From: Lutjanus erythropterus
Taxonomy: Eukaryota > Chordata > Actinopteri > Lutjaniformes > Lutjanidae
Direction of reading: 5' to 3'
DNA: 64,000 nt
Assembly (NCBI GenBank): GCA_020091685.1
Contig: CM034607.1
Span: forward strand, 35,628,429-35,692,428
The translations under genes and the position numbers were made by a program. Positions 33,660 through 45,115 of this stretch are shown piece by piece. Positions within the stretch are counted from its first letter, which is position 1, and each line of letters begins with the position of its first letter. The notes beneath the pieces were generated by a model. That model did not search any database, was not told where the DNA came from, and was given only the letters and a program-made list of their open reading frames with translations.

Positions 33660-35644
33660 ATGCCCAGAAGCTATTGGTGAGTAAAGAAGAGGATACCCCT
33701 GAGCAGCAGGAGTGGAGTTCCAGTCTGGACCAGGAGGACCCACCAGAGGTGCTACACATTAAGGAGGAACAGGAGGAACTCTTAACCAGCCAGGAGGGAG
33801 AGCAGCTTCAAGGGCTGGAGAAGGCTGATATCATTAAGTTCACATTCACTCCTGTAACTGTGAAGAGTGAAGAAGATCATGAAGAGAAACCTCAGTTTCA
33901 TCAAAGCCAAAGTGAGGAAAATGATGCAGAACATTTGAAAACAGAGTCTGGTGGAGATGACTGTGAAGGATCAGAACCAGCCAGGAACTTAAATACAGAT
34001 AGTCATTTACAACCAGCTAATCATGACAAGACTTCACACTGCTCTGAGCCTGAAACTACTGACGGTAGTTGTAATTGGGAAACGAGGGAACTTCAGTCAG
34101 ATTTGTGTAGTACTAAAGGAACATCAGTTAGGTCCTCTCAATGTGCGACAAGTTTTGGCCAGAAGGGACATCTGCAGAAACATAAAGTAATCCAAACAGG
34201 AGAGAAACCATTTAGTTGTTCAGTTTGTGGTAAAAGGTTTACACAGCGCGGAACACTGAATAGACATTTGACAGGGCACACAGGGGAGAAACCATTTAGT
34301 TGTTCATTTTGTGGTAAAGGATTTGTAGAAAAGGGAAATCTGAGAAAGCACATGACTGTCCACACAGGGGAGAAACCATTCAGTTGTTCAGTTTGTGGTA
34401 AGAAATTTGCACAACATGGGACTCTCAAACACCATTTGACTGTCCACACACGGGAGAAACCATTTAGTTGTTCAGTTTGTGGTCTGAAATTCGCAAAAAT
34501 TGGAAACCTGAAACTACATGTGACTGTCCACACAGGAGACAAACCATTTGGTTGTTCAGTTTGTGGTAAGAATTTTGCACAGCATGGGACTCTTAAACAA
34601 CACCTAACTGTCCATACACAGGAAAAACCATTCAGTTGTACAGTTTGTGGTATGAAGTTCACAAAGCATGGTAATCTGAAACTACACTTGATTGTCCATA
34701 CAGGGAAGAAACCATTTTGTTGTTCAATTTGTGGTGAAAGTTTCACACAACGTGGAACTCTGAATCGACATATGACTGGGCATACAGGGGAGAAACCATT
34801 CACTTGTTCATTTTGTGGAAAAGGATTTGTTGAAAAGGGAAATCTGAAAAAACACTTGACTATCCACACAGGGGAGAAACCATTCAGTTGTTCAGTTTGT
34901 GGTAAAGAATTTGCGCACCATACAAGTCTGAAAATACATTTGATCGTCCACACAGGGGAGAAACCATTTAGTTGTTCAATTTGTGGCAAAAAATTTGGAT
35001 CAAGGGGAAATCTGAGACGACACTTGACTGTCCACACAGAAGTGAAACAATTTAGTTGCAGTGTGTGTGATGAAAAATTCACACAAAAAGAACATCTGAA
35101 ACAACATTTGACTGCCCATGCAGGGGAGAAACTATTTAGTTGCTCTGTTTGTGATGTAAAATTTGCACGAAAGTCAAATTTGAGACGGCATATGACTGTC
35201 CACACAGGGGAGAAACCATTCAGTTGTTCAGTTTGTGGTAAAAAATTTGCACATCATGGAACTCTGAAACTACACTTGACTGTCCACACAGGGGAGAAAC
35301 CATTTGGTTGTTCAGTTTGTGGCAAAAGATTCATACAAAAGGGACATCTGAGGCAACACGCCACTGTCCACACAGGGGAGAAATTATTTAGTTGTTCAGT
35401 TTGTGGTGAAAGATTTGTAGAAAGGGGACATCTGAGACAACACTTGATTGTCCACACAGCAGAGTACCCATTTAGTTGCAGTGTATGTGATGGAAGATTT
35501 TCACGGAAGGCAAATCTAAGACGACACATGAGAATCCACACAGGGGAGAAACCATTCACTTGCAGTGTTTGTAATAAGAAATTCACTCAGCACATTCATA
35601 TAAAAAAACACAAGTGTGTTGGTAAGAGCAGTGAACATGAATAA
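33660..35644 (+). CDS. Zinc-finger gene 3, terminal exon with 17 fingers
   Basis: The acceptor ATTACCACAG precedes AQKLLVSKEEDTPEQQEW. IKEE, VKSEEDHEEK and LKTESGGDDCEG follow, then the spacer ending KGHLQKHKVIQTG. Sixteen standard C2H2 fingers follow, plus a terminal variant ending KKHKCVG in which Cys replaces the last His. Fingers 1-2 resemble 7-8 (TQRGTL, VEKGNL), and 3-4 resemble 5-6 (AQHGTL, then K-GNLKLH), so the array grew by duplicating two-finger blocks. It is the longest single array in the window. With exons at 20058 and 21399 the protein would be 850 residues. It ends GKSSEHE. Function is inferred only from the family: nuclear sequence-specific DNA binding. Confidence 0.93.
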
Positions 35645-38260
35645 TGCTACAGACATGCTTGTTGAGACAATTTCTTTCATCAGAATCGAAGTATGGAGAG
35701 CTCAATACTGATCACTTATTCTTGATATTGTACATATACAGACCACTGTTATTAGTGGAGCCAGTGTGTTTCTGTTCCCCTTTGGTTGGTTGAATAACAC
35801 TCACTAAGTACTTTCTATAGCTGCAGTTTCCCCAACAGCTGCTTCAAAATGGACTTTTATCTTGACGTCACTGCAGGAAATGTTTGCCACCAAGAGCCCA
35901 TTGTATTGTCAAGGATTTACTGTTGCTTTGATTCACTGCATTCATATCCATTTGACTATAAGTTATTAGATACTTATACTTTGTATTAGAGTGGTTCTGG
36001 CCACTATTGTTATTTTTACTTTACAAAATAACTTGTAACTGTTGTCTGCAGTGCTCTGTACATAATTACAATCTGTCTCTCCTTGTTTTCAAAAGATTAG
36101 CATGCCTCTTGAATAACTTAACAGTTGGTTTGAGACTAATTTTGTTCTTGTAATGACTTGAGTGTATTTGCTGACATTATGGTGATATACAGGTTACTTT
36201 CACTTACCTTTACATTTATTTATGTGAAGAACCTAGATATTTGTACCACTGTTAACTCTTAACAAAGAGATATGGGCCTGTAAATAAAATTACTGTAAGT
36301 ACTTTAATTTTGGAGATCAGAAAACAGTGGTACTGTAAACAGCACATGAGTGTAATGAGTCCTGTACTAATCTGTTATGATATAGGACATTTTTGGAAAA
36401 GCATGACATACATTACATACATGGGAAGATCATTATTTGTGGATGATGAGGCTTTGTGGAGATCAGGGAAAAATTTGAGTCATATAGTAAAAAAAAAAAA
36501 AAAAGCAAGAATGAGTAACTGCAAACTAGTTCCCTGTCAGTGAAATTGTCATGCAGATGCAATGATAACTGTAGGTCAAAACAACTTCCACAAATACAGT
36601 GGAGCATGAATATACGATGCTGTGGATGCACACGTGGACTGGCAACAAAAGGTAGCAAGAAATCAAGCCAATCAATTCGCTAGTCATTGGACAATGCAAG
36701 CTCAAACCTGTCAGTTGTGAGCAAAACTGTTTTCCACAAAGGTCCCAAATAGACACTTAGGTGTTATGCAAGACCTCTAAAAGCACAGGATATAGCTTCC
36801 TTATTTGGTCATTTTCCCGTTTGTTCACTGTGCTTTGTTTGACATAGTTCTAACCAATTAAGAGATGGTTGAGGCTAGAAAAAGTAATCTCCTCCTTTTG
36901 CCAGAGCCATATAAAAAGTGTTGCAATTTATCTTTAACTTTTATATGTTAAATTTTTTCTTATATTTTCAATTCAATTATACATTTGTTTTTTGTTTTTT
37001 ATATATATATATATGTTTTATAAGACACTGTTTCACTTCCTTTTCTGAATAAAAACTAAGTCGATCATCTTGATCTGCTGAAAAAAAGCATCTTCATCTT
37101 TTCAGTTCCTGTCACTGCACTGATCACAGGGGTCTTTTACCAAAAAGAAACGCAACCTGGCCTCTCCCAGCTGTCAACCTCACATGGTTTGTTTCATGTT
37201 CTCAGCTTTGATGCCTGTATCTTTGTGCAGTTCATGCTGCAAAAGAGTGATACCAAGTAGCTTCCTTTGGTTTGTGTCCAAGTGTTTGAGAGATACAGAA
37301 AGGGAGAGAAAGTGCAGATTGTGCTTGGTAGAGAATGAATGGGGTAAGAGACCACTGTTTGTGAGAAAGATGGATCAGTGAATAAGAGAAATAACACCTT
37401 GTTTCCTGATGGTTTCACACTTGTTATGTTTTAAGCACAAATAGACGCCCCCTCCCTGTTTACCATAACATATTTAGCCTAGGACAACAAAGAAATAGAA
37501 ATTCATTGTCATGGGTCAGAGCCACCAACTGACCACAACAAAGAAAGGAAAACATGGCTCAGAAATTGTGGTGCTAACATTGTTATGGAGAGAGCAATGA
37601 TTTTTTTTTTTTTTTTTTATCATAGTTTTATTCATGTAACTGTTGAATTCCTCAAAAGACACACAATTTCTTCTGGAGTAAACAGAGCTGAGTGGTTGGG
37701 ATTAATTTAGTTCAATGCGTCATAGTCCTACTTAAGATAGTCAAGAAATAAACTCCTTTGTGCAACAGATGAATTTAGACATCTATTTGAAGTCTGACTC
37801 TCTGTTATATGTAAGCCATAGTCAAAGTCTATCTTTGTGAGACCCTGGTTGCATCCCGTGAAAATTATGAACAGTGACTGAGGAATGACCTTTGAGGAAT
37901 AACAAAAGTAATAGGGATAGAATAAGGAAAGAAAGACATAAAGAAATAAAAAATTGTAAAATCACAAATATACAGAAAAATATGGTAAAACATGTGGGTG
38001 GGTGTATTTTTCTATTTATCTATGTATCTATCTATCTATATGTATGTATATATACACACGCACACACACAGACACACACACGTACATACATAAATTATTG
38101 AAAGTTATTAAACATAAATGAAAATGAAATGCTTATAATTAGTCTTACATGCTATGTCTTAATATTTCTACATTTATGTATTCTTTATTTATCTTTATAG
38201 TTAAACATTTATTTTCTTATTCTTTAACATAGTTATTCTTTTTCTGGCACTCCTATGACT
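35645..38260. other. Gene 3 3' flank and spacer
   Basis: Beyond the stop, AATAAA at 36283 is a plausible transcript end. No further gene is seen. The rest holds poly(A) at 36488-36505, TA repeats near 37000, poly(T) at 37600-37618, and a GATA/CA microsatellite at about 38010-38090. Short open frames lack family motifs. Confidence 0.55.
36283..36288 (+). promoter_or_regulatory. Candidate poly(A) signal, gene 3
   Basis: AATAAA in a TGTAAATAAAATTAC context, about 640 bp after the stop codon. It is the first canonical hexamer I noticed in this flank. Confidence 0.4.
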
Positions 38261-38264
38261 CCAT

Positions 38265-38283
38265 ACAGTAGGTGGCGGTATGC
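38265..38283 (+). promoter_or_regulatory. CTCF-like motif upstream of gene 4
   Basis: ACAGTAGGTGGCGGTATGC differs from the CTCF core CCASYAGRKGGCRSY only at the first base. The following text (CTGCAAACCGTCATGAA, AAAACAAGAAAAAG) matches a repeat seen near many fish promoters. The same 19-mer recurs at 42233, on the other side of gene 4 and in the same orientation. Confidence 0.4.
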
Positions 38284-38329
38284 TCCTTGTATGTAACGGC
38301 TGCAAACCGTCATGAATCCAAAACAAGAA

Positions 38330-38879
38330 AAAGCGGAAGTGGTAATGGAACTGACCGTGGCTAACATGCTAACGTTAACTTTTCCGTAACGTATTACGAT
38401 CGTTACCATATGATTCAGTGGGAGTGAGGCAGCAGAGTCTGTATGTGTGGATAAACTTGTTGAGGTGGACTTTGTATAAACTTTGTGACGTTTCAGCTTA
38501 AACTGTTCTTCTGTTAGTCAGGAATGCTAAAGAAAGTTAGCTTAGCCTGCTGCAGGAAATAGACGGAGACGGAGCTCGGCCTCACAGCGCTGTTTGGAGC
38601 AGCTTCAATGGAGACTAAAAAGTATTTTTCACGGAGCCGCAATGACCACGTAGAGCTGTCTGAATAGACTGTGTGGTTCCCTTTTTTTGTAAACGTTTAA
38701 CATCTGCATCAACTCCTGGTGTCCTACGAAGTTAATGAAGCTAACCTAGCTTGCTAGCTGGAAGCAGACGGGGTTGAAGGTGAACTTCTTCATCAGAACA
38801 GCGTACATCAAAGTGACCGAACTGTTCAACTGACCAAACGGAGTGTCTCTGGAGGAAAAGTTGCTGTGAGTTTGTCAGA
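38330..38879 (+). promoter_or_regulatory. Gene 4 promoter and 5' leader block
   Basis: It shares the family leader landmarks: AAGCGGAAGTGGTAATGG, CGTGGCTAACATGCTAACG, GGAGTGAGGCAGCAGAGTCT, GTTGAGGTGGACTTTGT, TTAGCTTAGCCTGCTGCAGG and ATAGACGGAGACGGAGCTCG. The sequence is richer in CpG than its surroundings. No TATA box is seen. Confidence 0.6.
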
Positions 38880-39018
38880 ATGTCCAAAGTCCAAACTCTG
38901 AGAGCTTTTGTCAACCAGCGACTGACTGCGGCAGCTGAGGAGATATTTGAGCTGTTTGAAAGAACGATAGCAGAGTACGAGGAGACATTTTGTCGACAAC
39001 ATAGTCTACACATAACAG
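38880..39018 (+). CDS. Zinc-finger gene 4, exon 1 (3'-shortened form)
   Basis: Encodes MSKVQTLRAFVNQRLTAA, EEIFELFERTIAEYEETF and CRQHSLHIT, ending ACAG|GTTTGT in phase 1. The N-terminal ~40 residues form a predicted amphipathic, possibly coiled, segment typical of this fish family. It lacks the KLLDAVFNPEVRLHRA end present in gene 5, so it is the reciprocal deletion to genes 2 and 3. The join to 40612 is in frame. Confidence 0.9.
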
Positions 39019-40611
39019 GTTTGTACAGTTTCATTTCATCTCACTTTAAACTGCAGAGAAACCAGCTGCCCCTACAAGAGTACAAAATCTCTCTTGTCAT
39101 ATGCAAAACAGTCAATTATGGCTGCACTGAACAATTTTTAAATGGTTAATTTATTGATTAATCCAACCATTTTTTTAAAAAATATTCAGTGACTGCTTTG
39201 CCCAAATTTTCCTTAAAATACATTCAAAATTTAAAGTTAGTAATTTCTACTCTATTTATTTTACACCTTGTCAGATGCCTTTTAAGGAAAATACTGGACC
39301 TGTGATGCATATATGATTTTATTTATTTATTTTGATATGTATATAGGTAGAAAAAGCTAAACAAAACAAACAGAAAAAAAACTAAAAAAGAAACAATCAA
39401 TAAACAATCAGCAGATTTACAATTAGAAACAAATAAACACACATTCAATTTCAATAACTAATTGCTGTCAACCTTACACTGAACTGGACAGTATTTTGAT
39501 TTAAAACTTAAACTGGTTATGACATTTAGTTATTTCATCACTGGAGTTGTATGTACGTAAAACAAATTACAGACAGTCTGTAACGCCATTTCTGTCTCAG
39601 ACCTGACTGATGAAGTGTACAGAATGTACAAAACAGCAGAATAACTCTGTTAAATGACTTATTATATAAAGTTAACAGCAGTGGTGCACACTTTTAACAC
39701 AGGTGATGAAATTACTCCAGAGGTGGAACTGGCAAAGGTAGTTTAGTGTTAAAGGTGATTATTGTTAAATTAATCCTAAAATGCACTTGGACTCTGATGT
39801 AGCCGCATCTCTCTATCAGTAGTCACCACCGTAGTAGTAATAATAATAATAATATTAACAACAATAATGCACTATGTAATAGTATATACAGTTATAGTAT
39901 ACTATAATACATATAATAGAGTCTCACTCAATGACCTGCCCACAGAACTATCTCATTACTTAAACATTAAGAGTAACAATCAGTAAACACTGAGAGAATA
40001 GAAAAAGCAGTTCAGTGATGTTTGAAACTCAGATGTCATCAGTCGTGATATTCTTAATTCAACAGTGCACTTTGCAGGAGTGAGACAAGCTTTGAAACTT
40101 AGGTATCATCCGTCCATCTCTACATTTAAGTGAAACTATCAAACATTTTATGGAACTACTTTCTTTTTGCTATTTATGATGTCTTTTGCTGATATATAGT
40201 TTGTTTTATCACCCAGGCCTAATCTGTAGTTCTGTGTGAAATGGCCATAGGTCTGTGTTTTTTCTTGTCTTTTTTCAAGAAAAAAAATGCACATTTTAGA
40301 GTGACCTCTGTGGGTCCACCTGTGAAACAGTTCTGCTGTTTAATTTGTATCATAATATGCCACACATGTCAGGCGGATGGATTGTCTTGGCAAAGGGGAA
40401 GTGCTCTGTAATAAATAATCTTAAATCCTTTACTTCAACATATGAAAATGGGAGTGAAACAAAAGTGTTGTGTTCCAAGTTTTGGTAAATGTATTACACA
40501 AACTGTGCAACATTTGTCCTCAGTTTGGTGGTGGTGGTGTCAGTGGATTACATGATAAGTGGAAATTAAAATTTTCTAAAACGTGTGTATGTATTTCACT
40601 ATTCTCTACAG

Positions 40612-41630
40612 ACGTCCAGCAGCTGTTGGTGAGCAAAGAAGAGGATACCCCTGAGCAGCAGGAGTGGAGCCCCAGTCTGGACCAGGAGGACCCACTAGAG
40701 CTGCCACACATTAAAGAGGAACAGGAGGAACTCTTGACCAGTCAGGAGGGAGAGCAGCTTCGAGTGCTGGAAGAGGCTGCTATTACTAAGCTCACATTCA
40801 CTCCTGTCCATGTGAAGAGTGAAGATGATGAAGAAGAGAAACCTCAGTCTTCGCAGCTTCATCAAAGACACACTGAGGAGAACAGACATGCAGAGCATTT
40901 GAAAACAGAAGCTGATGGAGAGGACTGTGGAGCATCAGAACCAGCCAGGACCTTAAATCCAGATAGCCATTTACAAGCAGGTACTCATGAGACATCACAC
41001 TCCTCTGAATCTGAGACTGATGATAGTAGTTGTGATTGGCAGCCCCAGTCAGGTTTAAAACCTCTACAAAACAGTGAAGTACCTGCAAGTGATATGGATT
41101 GTAATTATGGGAAAACATCAATCAGCTCCTCTGAATGTGCTTCAAGCTGTGGCCATAAGGAAGATCTACACAAACACGATGGAAACCAAACAGGAGTTAA
41201 ATCATTCAGTTGCTCATTTTGTAGTAAAATATACCACCGGAAGAAGTCCTTAACCACTCATATGAGACTTCATTCAGAGGGAAAACGTTTCAGCTGCTCA
41301 GTTTGTGAAAAAACTTTTCAATGGAGAGGACAGGTTGTGGACCACATGAGAATCCACACTGGGGAGAAACCCTTCAGTTGTTCTTTCTGTGGTACAAGAT
41401 TTACACAAAAGACAAATTTGACACAACACTTGCTTATCCACACCGGGGAGAAACCATTCAGTTGTTCAGTTTGTGGTAAAAGATTCGCACAACATGTAAC
41501 TCTTAGACGACACTTGACTGTCCACACAGGGGAGAAACCATTCAGTTGTAGCATTTGTGATAAAAGGTTCAGTCGGCTTGACATTTTCAAAAAACACAAG
41601 TGTGTTGGTGAGAGCAGCGGAAGTAAATGA
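40612..41630 (+). CDS. Zinc-finger gene 4, terminal exon with 5 fingers
   Basis: The acceptor CTCTACAG precedes [42 protein letters not shown] and [11 protein letters not shown] follow. A long spacer (NSEVPASDMDCNYGKTSISS) leads to five fingers: YHRKKSLTTH, FQWRGQVVDH, FTQKTNLTQH, FAQHVTLRRH and a terminal FSRLDIFKKHKC variant. The whole protein would be 385 residues, the shortest in the cluster. The spacer and first three fingers are closest to gene 5. The unusual second finger (FQW) and SEGKRF linker set this pair apart from genes 1-3. It ends ESSGSK. Confidence 0.94.
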
Positions 41631-42232
41631 AGCTACAGAGATAATCATTAAGCCATTTTTTTCCTTAGGATTGTAATACTGAGGGCTCAGCACTGATCAG
41701 TTCAAGACTGTGATACATCTTTTCAGCTAAGATGAAGCCACGTGATAATTTTAACAGCTTTTATTTATTATGTTTTTGCTTTTTTGTATTACATGTATTC
41801 ATTTTTCAAATTAATTTATATTGTCTTATTTAATGTGTTTTATGCCGCCGACACAGCACTATGGGCAATATTTTTGTTTTAAAATGAGAAATACAAAGGA
41901 AATGACATGACTTACCCCAAAATAACACATATTTTTAATTTAATGGGCTCTCCTGGTCTTAAATTGATCATGAAGATTTGAAGATTTTATTTCAGTCAAA
42001 TCACTAGTCTTTAGACAAACTTTGTTTTCACATGTTTGTTTTTACACAGCTGATGTGTTGCATTAAGCAGTTGTCTTTAAAGGATGGATTCAGATTAGGT
42101 ATCCGGGATAGCTGCTAATATTTTCAAGCACTGACCCCACAGGGCACCAAGCCCCTACATTTGGTGGCCAAATTACTTGTTTGTGGCTCACATGTAAACT
42201 TATTGAAAAACAGTCCAGAATAAGCTACAAAT

Positions 42233-42251
42233 ACAGTAGGTGGCGGTATGC
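42233..42251 (+). promoter_or_regulatory. CTCF-like motif downstream of gene 4
   Basis: ACAGTAGGTGGCGGTATGC is identical to the 19-mer at 38265 and in the same orientation, one mismatch from the CTCF core. The two copies bracket gene 4, 4.0 kb apart. Confidence 0.4.
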
Positions 42252-43640
42252 ACTGTTTTCATAGAATGTTGAACTAAAATAAGGGAAAGAATTGGAATGT
42301 TTGTGGAACTGTATCATTGTGTTGTTGAAGACTCATAGTCTGGGGATAAAACTTAGTGGCCACAGGGGGCCATCAACATGGAATATTTAGTGGCTAAAAG
42401 AATAATTTTGTGTCATGGGCCCTTGAACCATGGCTAATGTTGAACCTTGGATATCTTCATCCTGACACTTGTGTGTAAATTTATTGCAGTTGTTTTGTCG
42501 TGGCAACAAACCGTAAAGCAACAACCAAGATATATCCCCTCACCCCCACCCTGGCTCAACAAGAAAACACAGTTTGTAAAAACATAAAGAGATAGTTTTG
42601 TTCAAAAACAGCTGTAACATTGGAATATCCCCATTTGATTTGTTTAACCCAGACTGTTAAAGTTTCAGAATAACTTCCCCTAAAGCATTTTTTTTAGTAC
42701 TGTGGATTTTGACTCCCATCTCTTACATTGTATTCGTGTTAGAAAGGGACCAACATATTCTTAAAAAGGTATTTATCATTTTAATTAGCAGTAGATTTCA
42801 GGAATAATATTGTGGGCAGTGTTTTTGCCTGATACGAACAGTTATAAAGTTTTCTTAATTCAATTGAAATCATGTTTATACATGGTACAAATACGATGTG
42901 ACAGACAGTGTATGTGGTGGAAATTCCATATTACTGCTTACATTATTCCTAAGTTTACTTCATATATTTTATATTATGTCAATAATATGTTAAAATGGGA
43001 TCCGTGTCTCATCTCCTCTGCATACAGGTCAGTCTGTGTGACCGTCTGTGTGCAGAGATCATAAAATCAAAACAGCCTCCTATCCATGTGACTTTTCACT
43101 CTCAAACAGGTGAATTGGAAATGAAGAAAGATGAGGCTTGTTAGAAGTGCTTGTTTTCTTGAGGGAACGAGAGATGGATCTATCTGTAAAAGTGGAGTGT
43201 AATTTTAATATTTGGTCTTTTGTCTTTGGAAGGCATGAGCCCTACATGCATACAAACAGCTGTAATAAAGCTCTGAAAGAACTAATGTCTTTGAATTCAC
43301 TTTATTACAGGTAATTTCCACAACAATTTGGCAACGAGGATGGGATGCCTTACTCACACTTTGGTCAATCTGCCTTCTGCACAGGTTGAATCTACATCCA
43401 GCTGGTGAGGGGATTCAAAATCATCCAAGACCCAGGAAATCTACCTCCCCTGAAGATGGATGGTAGTCAACTCCCAGGGTGAGAAGAGGCTGCCTGGGAT
43501 TTGTGGGGATGGATGGTGTGATACGGCATCAAATTAAGAGGGTACAAACAAATTCAGGCAGGATTACAATTTTGGGTCTGGAAAAGGCCTGAGGGGTGTT
43601 TTGTGAAGTAAGATTAGTGCGTTAGCATAGTCATAGTGTC

Positions 43641-43890
43641 ATGACGGTGGTTCTCTTTTATCCTGGCCAGATGGCCATGATAATTTATGCTGAACACATA
43701 ACCTGATCTTGAGCAGATTCTGAATTTCAGATTAAATCAGCTGTAAAAAGTACTGCTCTTTAACTAATTCTTTTCCTGTTGATGTTCTTTATGAGCAATA
43801 TAGATTCTCAGCTGAGGGAAGACGCCATGAAGCCATGTAATGTAATTACAGCTGCACAGACTATATGCATCATGTTGTCACGGGAACTTG
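43641..43890 (+). repeat. Dispersed repeat, copy 2 (partner at 631-945)
   Basis: The landmarks are CATAACCTGATCTTGAGCAG, TTTAACTAATTC, TTTATGAGCAATATAGATTC, CTGAGGGAAGACG and ATGTAATGTAATTACAGC. The palindromic core seen in copy 1 is eroded here. Confidence 0.6.
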
Positions 43891-43934
43891 GGTAAATTTT
43901 TTCTCTTTCCTTCACAAACATGTTAGATAGATCC

Positions 43935-45115
43935 ATTGTCTGTAACCACTCATCCTGACAGGTCATGGGGGAGCCTATCCTAACTGATAGTGGGTGAGAG
44001 GCTGGGTACACCCTGGATAAATTGCCAATTTATTGTAGGGCTGGCACATAGAGACAAACAACCAGTCATGCTCACATTCACACCTACGAACAATTGCATT
44101 ATAAATTAACCTGCTTGTTTTTGAGAGGAAGCTGGAGTACCTGGAAAGCTGCGGTACTTGAGTCAAAGTATGGATACTCCTGGTCAAATATTACTCAACT
44201 ACAAGTGAAAGTTGCTCAGGCAAAATTTTACTTGAGTTAAAGTACTAGAGTACTTGCTTTTAAAAATTATTACAAAGTACATTTTCTAATAACACTACAG
44301 TGCTGTGTTGTTTGCACAGTGCATTTACAGAACCTTATAACTCTGAAACCACCTAATGATGCACGGACTTGCTTGTAGAACCACTCTGCTACACAAAGCC
44401 TATAGAAACACCTATAAAAACTTAAGCATAGAAATGCAATCAAAAACAAAAAGGTCAGCTATTGTCATTTTCTGATGTAACTGAATTAAAATCACTGCAT
44501 AAAATTAGATTGAAGCCAACTGTAAGGAGTTCTCCAAGGCTTCATTTAATTTTGTCTTTCTCCTGCTGTCGCCATTACTGAGTTTTGTTTGAATGAAAGA
44601 GGATGAGATTCCTTTTGCCTGTTACAGAGCACACCTGGATGATGCATTTCCACTTGTACATCAGTCCTAGTTGAGAGTGGGTATTATGATTGGTTTCTTT
44701 CTGTGAGGTATACAGTGTGTAACCAATTGCATTTTAGAAAAGAGAAAATAGGAACAAATGACTTCAAAGCTATGCTTAACCTAAAAATAACAAGTAACAA
44801 CAACCTTCCTAGAAATCTAGTGGAGTCAAAAGTAAAATATTTGTCTTTGAAATGTAGTGGTGTGAAAGTCATACGTTTCCAAAAACAACAAATACTCTAG
44901 CAAAGTACAGATAATCAAAATGTACTTAAGTAAATGTACTTTCTTACTGTCCCCCACTGCCAGAGAGAACCCCCACACAAACCATGCTAACTCTGCACAG
45001 AAAGGTCCTGGCCTTGCCACCAACTCCCGAGCCTCCTAGGCCAGCTGGGGGATTTGAACTCAGAACCTCCTTGCAGTGGGGTGACAGTGCTCACCACTAT
45101 GCTGCCCTGCAAATC
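43935..45115 (+). mobile_element. Common fish dispersed element, split by a hAT insertion
   Basis: The left part (43935-44156) carries ATTCACACCTACGAACAATT and GAGAGGAAGCTGGAGTACC. The right part (44985-45115) resumes with AGAGAACCCCCACACAAACC, CTCTGCACAGAAAGG, GATTTGAACTCAGAACCTCC and ACAGTGCTCACCACTATGC. In intact copies these halves are continuous. The element is a non-coding retroposon-like repeat; I do not assign a family. Confidence 0.7.
44157..44984. mobile_element. hAT-type non-autonomous transposon, nested
   Basis: The left part has TTACTCAACTACAAGTGAAA, TTTACTTGAGTTAAAGTAC and TAGAGTACTTGC. The right part has GTACTTAAGTAAATGTACTT and ends CCCCCACTGCCAG. These are the inverted 'TACTTAAGTA' ends of a hAT family abundant in fish. 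The ~0.8 kb interior has no transposase. The insertion is younger than the host repeat it interrupts. Confidence 0.65.

Noticed and set aside
34138-35205. Long minus-strand open frame (355 codons) opposite gene 3 fingers
   Set aside because: It mirrors the finger array: the repeated [16 protein letters not shown] text is the antisense of the CSVCGK and HTGEKPF codons. Similar antisense frames lie opposite gene 5 and gene 6. They are by-products of repeat codon use.
42830-43480. Possible LTR-element fossil, suggested by AATTTGGCAACGAGGATGGG after an AATAAA-bearing stretch
   Set aside because: The primer-site-like word alone is not enough. I found no second repeat copy and no coding remnants around it.
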